Below, piece after piece: positions 1 through 7,993 of a stretch of DNA of 20,256 nucleotides. The stretch's first letter is position 1. Every line of letters begins with the position of its first letter. Below the pieces are notes generated by a model. It saw nothing but the letters and a program-made list of their open reading frames with translations. It ran no database searches and was not told the DNA's origin. The translations under genes and the position numbers were made by a program. The stretch is from positions 1 through 20,256 of IMG/VR virus record IMGVR_UViG_3300020478_000091; one strand, given 5' to 3'. This DNA comes from a virus.

Positions 1-234
1 GGAGCCGAGCGGGGCGACGACAACAACCACCCCACCGTCAAGCCGATCAAGCTGATGCGGTGGCTGGTGCGGCTGGTCACGCCGCCGGGCGGCACGGTCG
101 TCGAGCCGTTCTGCGGATCAGGGACCACGCTGATCGCCGCCGAGGCCGAGGGCGTAACGTGCCTGGCGGCTGAGATGGAACCGGCATATTGCGACATCAT
201 CCGCGCACGTTTCGAGGAGGCGTCGAATGGGTAA
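1..234 (+). CDS. DNA methyltransferase, C-terminal end (partial at left edge)
   Basis: The frame is open from base 1 and stops with TAA at 232-234, giving the last 77 residues. It carries an HPTVKP segment followed about 25 residues later by EPFCGSGTT. The latter is the AdoMet-binding motif I (FxGxGT type) of amino-methyltransferases (N6-adenine or N4-cytosine). Having motif I close to the C-terminus, after the HPTxKP stretch, fits the class in which the catalytic DPPY motif lies upstream, here outside the window. The gene overlaps the small terminase by 8 bases, so both are probably on one transcript. Phages often place such solitary methyltransferases beside terminase, where they may protect phage DNA from host restriction. 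The target base and recognition sequence cannot be read from this fragment. Confidence 0.85.
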   Translation, partial: GAERGDDNNHPTVKPIKLMRWLVRLVTPPGGTVVEPFCGSGTTLIAAEAEGVTCLAAEMEPAYCDIIRARFEEASNG

Positions 235-709
235 ACGTGGACCGAAACGGAAACCGACCGCGATCCTCAAGCTGCACGGCAGCCGGGCGGTCGAACAACG
301 CAAGGGCGAGCCGATCCCGCCGAGCGGGCGGCCCAGGTGCCCGTCGTTTGTCGACGACTATGCGAAACAAGCCTGGAAACAACTCATCCCGCAACTCGAG
401 CAAATGGGCGTCCTGTCCAAGATCGACAAGAACGCCCTGGTTCGGTATTGCCAGACGTGGTCCCGCTGGCGGAACTGTGCCGAGTTCATCAATCAGAACG
501 GCGAAACCTACCCGCTCCGCGACAACGACGGGAACGTCAAGTGCCTGCAACAGTGGCCGCAGGTCGGGATCTATAACAAGCTCGCCGACAGCCTGCTGCG
601 GCTCGAGGTGCAATTCGGCCTCACCCCGTCAGCCCGTGCCGGTTTGACCGTCCAGAAGAAACAGCAAAGCAACGACCAGGCGGCTCGGTTCTTCGGGGGT
701 GGTGCATGA
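227..709 (+). CDS. Phage terminase small subunit, P27 family
   Basis: A 160-residue protein. The N-terminus (MGKRGPKRKPTAILKLHGS) is the basic GRPPKPT-like opening typical of P27-family small terminases. A helical region follows (about residues 40-135, including AKQAWKQLIPQLEQMG and YNKLADSLLRLEVQFGLTPS), ending in a short basic and Gly-rich tail. In the family this subunit binds phage DNA and hands it to the large subunit for packaging. The ATG at 227 follows a TTTCGAGGAGG stretch with GGAGG at 216-220, a good ribosome site. The stop overlaps the next start as ATGA, so small and large subunits are probably translationally coupled. Length and position agree with the family. Confidence 0.92.
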   Translation: MGKRGPKRKPTAILKLHGSRAVEQRKGEPIPPSGRPRCPSFVDDYAKQAWKQLIPQLEQMGVLSKIDKNALVRYCQTWSRWRNCAEFINQNGETYPLRDNDGNVKCLQQWPQVGIYNKLADSLLRLEVQFGLTPSARAGLTVQKKQQSNDQAARFFGGGA

Positions 710-2271
710 TCAAGTCCGACCCCTACTGGTTCGACGACGACGCTGCCGACCGGGCGGTCGAGTTCTTCGAGCAACTGGTACACGTCAAGGGACCGCTGGC
801 CGGGCAACCGTTCAAGCTGGAACCGTGGCAGGCCGACGATATCGTGCGGCCCCTGTTCGGCTGGAAACGCCAGGACGGGACCAGGCGATACAGGACGGCC
901 TACATCGAGATCCCCAGGAAAAACGGCAAGTCGACGCTGTGTGCCGGAATCGCCCTGTTCATGCTGTTCCTGGACGGCGAACAGGGTGCCGAGGTCTACA
1001 GTGCAGCGGGCGACCGCGACCAGGCGAGCCTCGTGTTCGACCCGGCGTGCGAGATGATCCGCAGGTGCCCGATGCTGGCCGAGCGGGCGACGATCAGGAA
1101 GTCGGTCAAGCGTGTGACGTTCGAGGAAACGCATTCCTACTACCGGGCCATTGCCGCCGACGTGGGCGGTTCGCACGGGTACAACGCAAGCGGCATCATC
1201 TTTGACGAATTGCACGTCCAGAAAACCCGCGACTTGTGGGACGTGCTGCAAACGTCTACCGGGGCCAGGCGGCAACCGCTGACCATCGCAATCACCACGG
1301 CGGGCCACGACCGATCGAGTATCTGCTGGGAGTTGCACCAGTACGCCCAGGGCCTGCTCGATGGCCGCCTGGATGATCCGACGTTCCTGCCCGTGATCTA
1401 CGCCGCCGAGACTGACGACGACTGGACCGACCCGGCCACCTGGCGGAAGGCGAACCCGAACCTTGGGGTCAGTCTCAGCGAGGACTACCTGGCCGACCAG
1501 GCCCTCAAGGCGAAGGAATCCGCGGCTTACGAAAACACGTTTCGACGGTTGCATTTGAACCAGTGGACCGAGCAAAGCGTGCGAGTCATACCGATGGATG
1601 CCTGGCGTGAGTGCCAGCCCGTCGAGACTGCCGAGGATCTGGTCGGTGAGTCCTGTTTCGCCGGTCTGGATCTCGCCAGCACTCGCGACGTGACGGCGTT
1701 GGCGTTGGTGTTCCCACGCCCCGAGGGCCGTTTCACCGTCCTGCCGTATTTCTTTGTGCCCGAGGAAATCCGCACAGACCGCGACCGGCAGGATCGGCGG
1801 CAGGTATTGAACTTCGCCACCCAGGGACACATCGAGAAGACGCCAGGCGACGAGGTCGACGGTTCCTACATCCGCGAACGCATCCTGCAACTGGCCGACC
1901 AGTTCGACATCGAGGAACTGGCGTTCGACCCGTGGAACGCGACGCATTTCATCCAGTCGCTGGTCGACGCCGGGATGCCTCACGATGCGATGGTCAAATT
2001 CGGGCAGACGTTCGCCAACTATAACGAGCCATTTAAGAAACTGCTGCAACTGGTCGACTACCGCAAATTGGACCACGGCGGGAACCCGGTGCTGGAATGG
2101 ATGGCGGGCAACACGGCAGCCCGCACTGACCCCTCGGGCAACATGCGACCGGACAAATCGAAGAGTGCCGACAAAATCGACGGGATCTGTGCCGCCCTGA
2201 TGGGGCTGGCCCGTGCGATCAGATCAGCGGACGGGGTGTACGACGAGCGTGCCGAATTCATCACAATCTAG
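706..2271 (+). CDS. terL: Phage terminase large subunit (packaging ATPase and nuclease)
   Basis: A 521-residue protein with the two-domain plan of large terminases. The N-terminal ATPase has a Walker A variant PRKNGKST (about residues 70-77) and Walker B IIFDEL (about 164-169). The C-terminal RNase-H-like nuclease begins near residue 315 with CFAGLDLASTRDVTALAL, whose Asp residues are candidate metal ligands. It continues with ELAFDPWNATHF and ends with an acidic position in DKIDGICAAL near 500. The enzyme translocates DNA into the prohead and cuts concatemers. The KNGKS Walker A form goes with P27-type small terminases, as found just upstream. The gene is full length and overlaps its neighbour by four bases. 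Confidence 0.96.
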   Translation: MIKSDPYWFDDDAADRAVEFFEQLVHVKGPLAGQPFKLEPWQADDIVRPLFGWKRQDGTRRYRTAYIEIPRKNGKSTLCAGIALFMLFLDGEQGAEVYSAAGDRDQASLVFDPACEMIRRCPMLAERATIRKSVKRVTFEETHSYYRAIAADVGGSHGYNASGIIFDELHVQKTRDLWDVLQTSTGARRQPLTIAITTAGHDRSSICWELHQYAQGLLDGRLDDPTFLPVIYAAETDDDWTDPATWRKANPNLGVSLSEDYLADQALKAKESAAYENTFRRLHLNQWTEQSVRVIPMDAWRECQPVETAEDLVGESCFAGLDLASTRDVTALALVFPRPEGRFTVLPYFFVPEEIRTDRDRQDRRQVLNFATQGHIEKTPGDEVDGSYIRERILQLADQFDIEELAFDPWNATHFIQSLVDAGMPHDAMVKFGQTFANYNEPFKKLLQLVDYRKLDHGGNPVLEWMAGNTAARTDPSGNMRPDKSKSADKIDGICAALMGLARAIRSADGVYDERAEFITI

Positions 2272-2283
2272 GGGATGACCAGG

Positions 2284-3924
2284 ATGGTCGACATAATCAA
2301 AACGATGCGGGGTTGGTTCGGCGGGACACGGGCCACGCTACGAGATCCGTCAGCACTGGCTGACCTGGTGCAGACGAAAACGGCGGCGGGCATGGCCGTC
2401 GACCGCAACAAGGCGATGACCTTTTCGGGCGTCTACGCCGCCGTCAGGATCATTTCCGAAACGGTGGCGGGACTGCCCCGGCACGTTTATCGCCGGGACG
2501 GCGACAACGCCGTCAAGGAGTCAGGGCACCCGTTGTCGCGTCTGCTGGTGCAGCCGAATGATAACCAGACCCAGTTCACGATATTCGAGACCCTGATGGG
2601 CTACGTTCTGACCTGGGGCAACGCCTACGCCGAGATCGTGCGGGCACCGGCCACGGGCCAGGTTGTGAGCCTGCACCTGATGCGGCCCGACCGGGTTCGC
2701 CCCAGGATTCGGAACGGGAAGGTCGTGTACGAGGTCCGCACCGACAATATGGGCATTGTGACGCTGGCAGCCGACCGGGTGCTGCACGTCAAAGCGGTTG
2801 GCGACGGCATCGCCGGGTACAGCCAGATCAGGCTCGCCCGTGAGGCGATCGGCCTGGGCCTGGCTGCCGAGCAGCACGGAGCGAGGTTCTTCGGAAACGA
2901 CGCAACGCCCGGCGGCGTGCTGACCCATCCTGGTCGGTTGAAAAAGGAAACCGCCGAGAGATTGCGGGCCAGTTGGGAAAAGGTCCACGGCGGCAGCGGC
3001 AACTCGCACCGGGTGGCGATCCTCGAGGATGGCATGGGCTGGACGACGATCGGGCTGCCCAACACAGACGCCCAGTACATGGAATCGCGAAAATTTTCGA
3101 TCACCGAGATCGCCAGGATCTACTCGATCCCGTTGCATATGCTGGCGGATCTCGACCGCGCGACGTTCTCGAACATCGAACACCAGGGAATTGAATTCTC
3201 GAAGTTCTCGATTCTGCCCTGGTGCATTCGGATCGAACAGGAAATCAACCGCAAGCTATTGGTCGAACGTGATCAGGGTCGGTTCTACCTCAAACACAAC
3301 CTCGACGGTTTGCAGCGTGGCGACTCAGCCAGCCGGGCGAGTTTCTACAACACGCTTTTCCAAATCGGGGCACTGTCGCAGAACGACATCAGGGCACTCG
3401 AGGAAAAGAACCCGATCGAAAACGGTGACACCTATTTCGTGCCGTTGAACTTGCGACCCAGCGACGAGGAACCCGAGCCGGAAAATGAGCCGGCAGTTCA
3501 GCCAGCACCGGCCCCAGATCCCGAACCCGAACCCGAACCGACCGACGACGAGGATCTGCGGGCGGCGTTGCGTGACCTGGTCGCTGACGGCATTCGCCGG
3601 GTGATCAGTCGCGAGGCCGCCCAGGCTCGCAAGGCCAGCCGGGACGCTGCCCGGTTCCTGGACTGGCTCGACGAGTTCTACGGTGCGACCGAGAAGCTCG
3701 TCGGGTGCCTGCGACCCGCTGTGCGGGCGTGTGAGGCGGCAGGCTACGACGTGGGCGACATACTCGCCGAACACGTCACCAGGAGCCGCGACGAGCTGCT
3801 CGAGGTCGCAGGGGCCTCGACGGCGAAGACACTCGAAACCAACGTCGACCAACTGGTGCAGCGGTGGCAGGATGCCCGCCCGCACGAGGTCGCCTGGCAA
3901 TCACTTGAAGGGGTAACACGATGA
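2284..3924 (+). CDS. HK97-type portal protein with Pro/Glu linker and helical C-terminal extension
   Basis: An ATG at 2275 is in frame, but AGGGG at 2270-2274 touches it directly. The same SD stands 9 bases before the ATG at 2284, so I prefer 2284 (546 residues). The core is the HK97-like portal fold: an N-terminal FSGVYAAVRIISETVAGLP stretch, WGNAYAEIVR, LHLMRPDRV, and the long stem helix region FSITEIARIYSIPLHML. The portal forms the dodecameric DNA gate at the capsid vertex. After about residue 390 the protein departs from the usual ~400-residue core. A linker of repeated Pro-Glu pairs, coded by tandem CCCGAA hexamers around 3520-3540, leads into a ~110-residue predicted helical domain of unknown role. 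The stop overlaps the protease start by four bases. Confidence 0.95.
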   Translation: MVDIIKTMRGWFGGTRATLRDPSALADLVQTKTAAGMAVDRNKAMTFSGVYAAVRIISETVAGLPRHVYRRDGDNAVKESGHPLSRLLVQPNDNQTQFTIFETLMGYVLTWGNAYAEIVRAPATGQVVSLHLMRPDRVRPRIRNGKVVYEVRTDNMGIVTLAADRVLHVKAVGDGIAGYSQIRLAREAIGLGLAAEQHGARFFGNDATPGGVLTHPGRLKKETAERLRASWEKVHGGSGNSHRVAILEDGMGWTTIGLPNTDAQYMESRKFSITEIARIYSIPLHMLADLDRATFSNIEHQGIEFSKFSILPWCIRIEQEINRKLLVERDQGRFYLKHNLDGLQRGDSASRASFYNTLFQIGALSQNDIRALEEKNPIENGDTYFVPLNLRPSDEEPEPENEPAVQPAPAPDPEPEPEPTDDEDLRAALRDLVADGIRRVISREAAQARKASRDAARFLDWLDEFYGATEKLVGCLRPAVRACEAAGYDVGDILAEHVTRSRDELLEVAGASTAKTLETNVDQLVQRWQDARPHEVAWQSLEGVTR

Positions 3925-4553
3925 ACGAGAAACGAACGCTCGACGCAAACGAAACAGAACTGCGATTCGACGAGGCTGACGGCAAGATCGTCGGGTATGC
4001 GGCAGTCTTCAACGACCTGAGCAGTCCGATCGGCGGCCAGTTCCGCGAGCGGATTCTCCCTGGTGCGTTCAAGAACCTGCGCGGCGACGATGACATCATC
4101 TCGGCAGTCAACCACGACGACAGCAAGGTGCTGGGCCGCAAGTCGGCGGGCAACCTCGACCTGACGGTCACCAAACGGGGCCTGCGGTACTCGATCACGC
4201 CGCCGGATACGTCCTACGTTCGCGACCTGGTCGAGAACATCCGAGCCGGGAACGTCCAGGGGTCGAGTTTCGAGTTCCGAGTTCGAGAAGGCGGCGACGG
4301 TTGGGTCGACAACGACGGCGAGATGATCCGCGAACTCAGAGCTATCGACGTGTTCGAGGTTGGCCCGGTCACCCGCCCGGCCTACCCGACAACCGACGTG
4401 GCGATGCGGTCACTTGAGGCGTGGCGATCCGAGCAGGTCGAAACCGAGCCCGAGGTCGAGGTCGAACCGGAAACCGAGGCGGCCCCCGAGCAGACGCCCG
4501 TCGAGGTGTTGCGTGAGAAATTGAAATTGACCGAACAAGATGGGCACGGGTAA
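3921..4553 (+). CDS. Prohead maturation protease, peptidase family S78
   Basis: A 210-residue protein beginning after a strong SD (GAAGGGG, 3906-3912). The N-terminal half reads KIVGYAAVFNDLS, then FRERILPGAF, the typical opening of HK97 prohead proteases. The likely catalytic His is H65 in VNHDDSKVLGR and the likely catalytic Ser is S116 in VQGSSFEFRV, where the family usually has MSFGF. In this family the protease cleaves the scaffold-like N-terminus of the capsid protein during head maturation and then itself. Residues from about 165 on are an acidic Glu-rich tail that resembles a scaffold segment. It lies between the portal and capsid genes, the canonical order. The gene ends inside a candidate promoter for the capsid gene. 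Confidence 0.94.
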   Translation: MNEKRTLDANETELRFDEADGKIVGYAAVFNDLSSPIGGQFRERILPGAFKNLRGDDDIISAVNHDDSKVLGRKSAGNLDLTVTKRGLRYSITPPDTSYVRDLVENIRAGNVQGSSFEFRVREGGDGWVDNDGEMIRELRAIDVFEVGPVTRPAYPTTDVAMRSLEAWRSEQVETEPEVEVEPETEAAPEQTPVEVLREKLKLTEQDGHG

Positions 4554-4556
4554 AAT
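4527..4556 (+). promoter_or_regulatory. Candidate sigma70-type promoter for the capsid gene
   Basis: TTGACC at 4527-4532 and TAAAAT at 4551-4556 are separated by 18 bases and match the -35 and -10 consensus at 5/6 each. They straddle the protease stop codon and would start transcription near 4563, about 190 bases upstream of the capsid start. This would allow extra capsid mRNA relative to the enzymes upstream. It is a consensus match only; whether the host sigma factor uses such sites is unknown. Confidence 0.5.
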
Positions 4557-4648
4557 CCGCCCAGCGAACAATTGAATCAATCCAGTTTCGGCCACGAGGG
4601 TACAAACCCAACCGAGCCAGAAACTGCGACACAGAGAAGGCCAGTACA

Positions 4649-4710
4649 GACCGGCCCGATCTGCTTGGTGAGTTTTCACATACTCACCGGCAGACCGGGC
4701 CGGTCTTTTT
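4649..4710 (+). terminator. Intrinsic terminator / attenuator hairpin in the capsid leader
   Basis: GACCGGCCCG (4649-4658) pairs perfectly with CGGGCCGGTC (4696-4705). The stem continues inward with TCTGC/GCAGA (4660-4664 with 4690-4694) and GGTGAG/CTCACC (4667-4672 with 4683-4688) around a 10-base loop. TTTTT follows at 4706-4710. It is a textbook Rho-independent terminator, but it sits inside the head operon between protease and capsid. It could end the packaging transcript, act as an attenuator, or serve as an RNA-stability element for the capsid message. Confidence 0.8.
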
Positions 4711-4712
4711 GA

Positions 4713-4746
4713 TGCCCCTCGGGTGCCGGTGGCAACCCAAGGGGCA
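4713..4746 (+). promoter_or_regulatory. Hairpin sequestering the capsid ribosome-binding site
   Basis: TGCCCCT (4713-4719) pairs with AGGGGCA (4740-4746). Inside it GGGT pairs with ACCC and GCC with GGC, with one bulged A and a three-base loop. The 3' arm contains AAGGGG (4739-4744), the SD of the capsid ATG at 4752. The ribosome site of what should be the most highly made phage protein is therefore folded into a GC-rich stem. This suggests translational control or a requirement for unfolding by a partner. Confidence 0.6.
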
Positions 4747-4751
4747 AACAG

Positions 4752-5978
4752 ATGTTGAAGCGATTGCAGAACGAGCGACTCGAGGCGATCACCCAGGCAC
4801 GTTCCATCCTGGACCGGGCTGACGAGGAAAAACGGTCACTGACCGCCGAGGAACGCGAACAGTACGACCGGCACGACGCCGAGATCAGCCGCATCGACGG
4901 CGAGATCGACAACGAGATCAAGGACCAGGAACGCCGCGAGCGGCTCGACGCCTGGCAGGCCCGCAACGAGCAGGCCGAGGCCCGCAAGGTGCCCGAGGAT
5001 CAGCCCAGCGGCGACTTCCAGCCCGAGGAGTCGGAACTGCGTGGCACGGCGTCGAAAGAGTACGCCGATGCGTGGTGGAAGGCTATGCGGCACAGTCGTG
5101 GCGTCCTGGAACCCAACGAGCGACGAGCTTTGCAGGTCGGCACCGACTCCGAGGGTGGCTACCTGACGCCCGACGAGTTCTGGAACGCCGAACTTGTTCA
5201 GGCTCTCGAAGAAGCCAACATCATGCGTCAACTCGGCAACGTGATCCAAACGTCGAGCGGCACGATGGAGATCCCTGTCGTCAGTTCCCACGGGACTGCT
5301 GCCTGGACGGCGGAAGAAGCCGCATTCACCGAGGGTGACGAGGCGTTTTCCGTTGTGAGTCTTTCGGCATACAAGGCCGGAACGATCATCAAGGTTTCCG
5401 AGGAACTGTTGCAGGATTCGGCCTTCAACCTGGCGAGCTACCTCGCCAGCGAATTGGGTCGACGCATCGGCGCACTCGAAGAGGCCGCATTCGTCAACGG
5501 CGACGGTTCCAGCAAGCCGACCGGCGTCACTGACGGTTCGACCGCTGGCAAAACGGCAGCCGCCCAAGCTGCGGTCACCTCCGACGAAATCATTGACCTG
5601 TATCACGCACTTGGTCGGCAGTACCGCAACAACGCCAGTTTCCTGATGGCCGACGCGACGCTCAAGGCCGTTCGGAAGCTCAAGGACGGCAATGATCAGT
5701 ACCTCTGGCAGCCCGGCCTGCAATCCGGCGAACCCGGCCAGATCCTGGGCCGCCCGGTTTACACGAGCGACTCGTGCGAAGCGATGACGACCGGCCTCAA
5801 GTCGATCTTGTTCGGCGACTTCTCGTACTACTGGATTGCTGACCGCGAGTCGGTCGTTCTGAAGCGGCTCGATGAGTTGTACGCCGCGAACGGGCAGGTC
5901 GCGTTTCGTGCCCATCGTCGCGTCGACGGCAAGGTCATCCTGGCCGAAGCCATCCAGCACCTGGTCCAGGCGTCGTAA
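4752..5978 (+). CDS. HK97-type major capsid protein
   Basis: A 408-residue protein. The first ~110 residues are charged and strongly helical (heptad-like, rich in Glu, Arg and Asp), matching the HK97 delta domain that scaffolds assembly and is removed by the prohead protease. The shell domain opens near residue 126 with ALQVGTDSEGGYLTP, the standard start of HK97-fold capsid proteins. It continues with IMEIPV-like and KVSEELLQDS segments, and the C-terminal part includes GRPVYTSDS and RVDGKVILAEAIQHL. The upstream protease and this delta domain make an HK97 maturation pathway likely. The start at 4752 has AAGGGG 7 bases upstream, inside a hairpin. I cannot tell whether the chain-mail crosslink is formed. 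Confidence 0.95.
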   Translation: MLKRLQNERLEAITQARSILDRADEEKRSLTAEEREQYDRHDAEISRIDGEIDNEIKDQERRERLDAWQARNEQAEARKVPEDQPSGDFQPEESELRGTASKEYADAWWKAMRHSRGVLEPNERRALQVGTDSEGGYLTPDEFWNAELVQALEEANIMRQLGNVIQTSSGTMEIPVVSSHGTAAWTAEEAAFTEGDEAFSVVSLSAYKAGTIIKVSEELLQDSAFNLASYLASELGRRIGALEEAAFVNGDGSSKPTGVTDGSTAGKTAAAQAAVTSDEIIDLYHALGRQYRNNASFLMADATLKAVRKLKDGNDQYLWQPGLQSGEPGQILGRPVYTSDSCEAMTTGLKSILFGDFSYYWIADRESVVLKRLDELYAANGQVAFRAHRRVDGKVILAEAIQHLVQAS

Positions 5979-6023
5979 ACGTCTCCGGCGTCTGATCTCG
6001 CCACCGAATAGGAAAACGAAATC

Positions 6024-6215
6024 ATGCAATGCGAAATCCTCCACGCATTTAGCGGGGTGATGGGTTCCTTTTCGGTCGGCGAGGTCGCTGACGTTGCCGA
6101 CGAATGGGTGCCGGAACTGTCGAAAATCGGCTGGATCAAGCCAGTCGGCAAGGCACCCAAGAAACGCAAGGCGACCAAGAAAAAGGGCGAAGTGCCCAAC
6201 GGTGAGGGGGACTGA
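6024..6215 (+). CDS. Small Lys-tailed phage protein after the capsid gene
   Basis: A 63-residue protein of unknown function starting after AGGA at 6011-6014. It has a short beta-like N-terminus, then VGEVADVADEWVPELSKIGW, then a Lys-rich tail (PKKRKATKKK). The central block aligns without gaps to the small protein at 8561-8737 (shared pattern G-[ED]-V-x-D-x2-D-x4-E-L-x3-G). The two therefore look like paralogs, each placed directly after a major structural gene. Its stop shares its last base with the start of the connector gene. A role as accessory head protein or DNA/RNA binder through the basic tail is conceivable but not shown. Confidence 0.75.
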   Translation: MQCEILHAFSGVMGSFSVGEVADVADEWVPELSKIGWIKPVGKAPKKRKATKKKGEVPNGEGD

Positions 6216-6781
6216 TGGCCCTGGTGACGGTGACAGCCGCAACCACGGCCCCGGTCACGATCAGCGAGGTCAAGGACCACCTCGTGGTTGACCACTCCGA
6301 CGACGATCAGTACCTGGCGGGGCTGATCGACGCCGTGGTGCAATACCTCGAGGCGGTCCAGGACCGCACGCTGGTGACGACAACCTACGACCTCAAGCTC
6401 GATCGGTTCCCAGACGGGAACGGCACGATCGAACTGCCCAGGTCACCACTCGCGTCGGTAACGTCGGTCACGTACCAGGATCTCGACGACGTGGAGACGA
6501 CGCTGGCGGCGAGCAAATACACGGTCGACACCAGCAGCACGCCGGGGCGACTGCTCCCGGCCTACGACGAATCCTGGCCGTCGACCAGGCAGCACGTCCA
6601 CGATGTCACGGTGCGTTATGTGGCCGGGTACGGCGACCCGGCAGACGTGCCCCGTGCCCATCGTCACGAGATCCTGCTGCGGGTTGCCGACCTGTTCGAG
6701 AACCGCGAAGCGGCAGTGACAAAACGGCACGAGTCGAGTTTCGCCGCCGAGGCATTATTTCAACTGAATCGGGTGGTCTGA
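6215..6781 (+). CDS. Head-tail connector protein, HK97 gp6-like
   Basis: A 188-residue protein. The N-terminal VTISEVKDHLVVDHSDDDQYL followed by a helix is the typical opening of gp6-like DNA-packaging/connector proteins (ITLEEAKxHLRVD...D). A middle beta-rich section (IELPRSPLASVTSVTY) and a C-terminal VTVRYVAGYGDPADVP, followed by a helix ending in LFENREA, are also characteristic. In the family it forms a ring under the portal that closes the head and receives the tail. The protein is complete, with a one-base overlap on both sides, so it is translated as part of the head operon. Confidence 0.9.
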   Translation: MALVTVTAATTAPVTISEVKDHLVVDHSDDDQYLAGLIDAVVQYLEAVQDRTLVTTTYDLKLDRFPDGNGTIELPRSPLASVTSVTYQDLDDVETTLAASKYTVDTSSTPGRLLPAYDESWPSTRQHVHDVTVRYVAGYGDPADVPRAHRHEILLRVADLFENREAAVTKRHESSFAAEALFQLNRVV

Positions 6782-7110
6782 TGCGGGCGGGTGCCTTCCG
6801 GTTGCCGATCAGGGTCGAGGCTCGAGACGAGTCGACGCTTAACTCGTACAACGAGACCAGCGAAAGCTGGACCCGGCTACTCGAAACCCGTGCCGCGATG
6901 GCGACGACCGGGGGCCGCGAGTTTGTCGAGGGTGGCGGGACTGCCGCCGACGTGACGCACGTCCTGCGGATCAGGTCCAGCCGCCTGGCCCGAACCATCA
7001 CGCCTAAGAATCGGCTTGTCTACGACGGGCGGACGTTCGAGATCGTCGCCGCCATCGACCGGGACGGTCGCCGCCGGGTCATCGAGTTGCAATGCCGGGA
7101 GGCAGTGTGA
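6781..7110 (+). CDS. Head-tail adaptor / stopper protein
   Basis: A 109-residue, beta-rich protein of the head-closure (SPP1 gp16 / HK97 gp7-like) type. Supporting segments are an N-terminal RLPIRVEARDES, a central SWTRLLETRAAMATTGGREF, where family members have W-x3-.-.WAxI-x5-GxE, and a C-terminal RLVYDGRTFEIVAAIDRDGRR, matching the usual RI.YdGr.ydI..v...d. Size and gene order (after the gp6-like connector, before the gp10-like protein) agree. It should bind the connector ring and form the interface for the tail. Confidence 0.88.
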   Translation: MRAGAFRLPIRVEARDESTLNSYNETSESWTRLLETRAAMATTGGREFVEGGGTAADVTHVLRIRSSRLARTITPKNRLVYDGRTFEIVAAIDRDGRRRVIELQCREAV

Positions 7111-7577
7111 TGGCTCGAATGGACGGGATCACAATCACCGGAATCAAACCGTTCCGCAAGAAGATGAAACGGTTGCCCGAGAAAGTGCGCAAGCGGGTGG
7201 TCAAAAAGGCGGTCACCCGTGCCGGTGCCATTGTGAGAATGCACGCCCGCAAACTGGTCAAGAAAAACGCGATCGACGACGGGTTGCCCAACGGGCACCT
7301 CTACAAGGAAATCGTCAGCAAAACGGCCATGAGCAAGGGCACGCCGGTCGTCACTGTCGGTGCCGAGTATTACAAGGTCAGCGTCGCCCATTTCGTCTAC
7401 CAGGGCACGCCCGCCCACGACATCGAGGTGCCGTGGCGGGCGGAACCACTCAGGCACCCAGGGGCGCGACCCTACCCGTTCATGGAAATCGCACTCCGTC
7501 AGTCCCGGCAGCGGGCGCAGTCGGAGATGGTCAAACGGCTTCAGCGTGAAATCACGAAGGAGTTGCAAAAGAAATGA
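7110..7577 (+). CDS. HK97 gp10-like tail-joining protein
   Basis: I use the ATG at 7110 (155 residues): it overlaps the preceding stop as TGATG and has GGGAGG at 7097-7102, 7 bases upstream. An in-frame ATG at 7092 lies before this SD and is less likely. The protein is basic at its N-terminus (KPFRKKMKRLPEKVRKRVVKKAVTRAG). It then has YYKVSVAHFVYQGTPAHDI and PWRAEPLRHPGARPYPFM, typical of gp10 family proteins (HK97_gp10 / TIGR01725 type), which are needed to complete the tail end that joins the head. Confidence 0.88.
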   Translation: MARMDGITITGIKPFRKKMKRLPEKVRKRVVKKAVTRAGAIVRMHARKLVKKNAIDDGLPNGHLYKEIVSKTAMSKGTPVVTVGAEYYKVSVAHFVYQGTPAHDIEVPWRAEPLRHPGARPYPFMEIALRQSRQRAQSEMVKRLQREITKELQKK

Positions 7578-7993
7578 CCATCAAAAAGGGACTGATCGAC
7601 TACCTGCTGACCCAGACGCCGGTCACGGCCCTGGTATCGACCAGGATACGCCCCGGCACGATCGAGCAGGGGCTGGCTCGACCGAACGTGCGGGTCGACC
7701 AGACGGGCGGCGAGGTCCATTACAACATGAGCGGGAACAGCGGACTGGTCGAGACGTTCGTCGACATCGTCTGCGAGGCCGACAGCGAGAAAGACGCCTG
7801 CGAACTGGCCGAGACTGTCCGGAAAGAGGTCGACGGCTTTCGCGGCACCTGGGGCAGCGAGACGGTGCGGGGTGCGTTCTGGGTCGGCACCAGGGACACA
7901 CGCACGCGACCGGGGTCGGGCGGCGAGGTGGGCAAACCGTCACAGACGATTGCCCTGCAAATCATGCACACGGCAACGGTGCCGAGCTTTTGA
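7574..7993 (+). CDS. Tail completion / terminator protein, DUF3168-like
   Basis: A 139-residue protein. The opening KGLIDYLLTQTPVTALVSTRIRPGTIEQG, written here only as an outline, follows the DUF3168 pattern of a helix, then 'V.aLVg.RI.PG..pQ', then a VRVDQTGG strand. A later VETFVDIVCEADSEKDA segment corresponds to the '.v.i.v.a.t..ea..la' helix of the family. Its position between the gp10-like protein and the tail tube is the usual one for the terminator that caps the tail tube. It overlaps its upstream neighbour by four bases (ATGA) and has AGGAGTTG just before the start. Confidence 0.82.
   Translation: MTIKKGLIDYLLTQTPVTALVSTRIRPGTIEQGLARPNVRVDQTGGEVHYNMSGNSGLVETFVDIVCEADSEKDACELAETVRKEVDGFRGTWGSETVRGAFWVGTRDTRTRPGSGGEVGKPSQTIALQIMHTATVPSF

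Noticed and set aside
571-2076. A 501-codon open frame on the - strand across the large terminase gene
   Set aside because: It is the antisense shadow of a clear terminase with intact motifs. In GC-rich DNA the reverse strand often stays open. Its translation is rich in Val, Arg and Gly without domain signals.
4836-6242. A 468-codon open frame on the - strand across the capsid gene
   Set aside because: Antisense to the HK97 capsid gene, with no recognisable domain and no SD; a GC-driven shadow frame.
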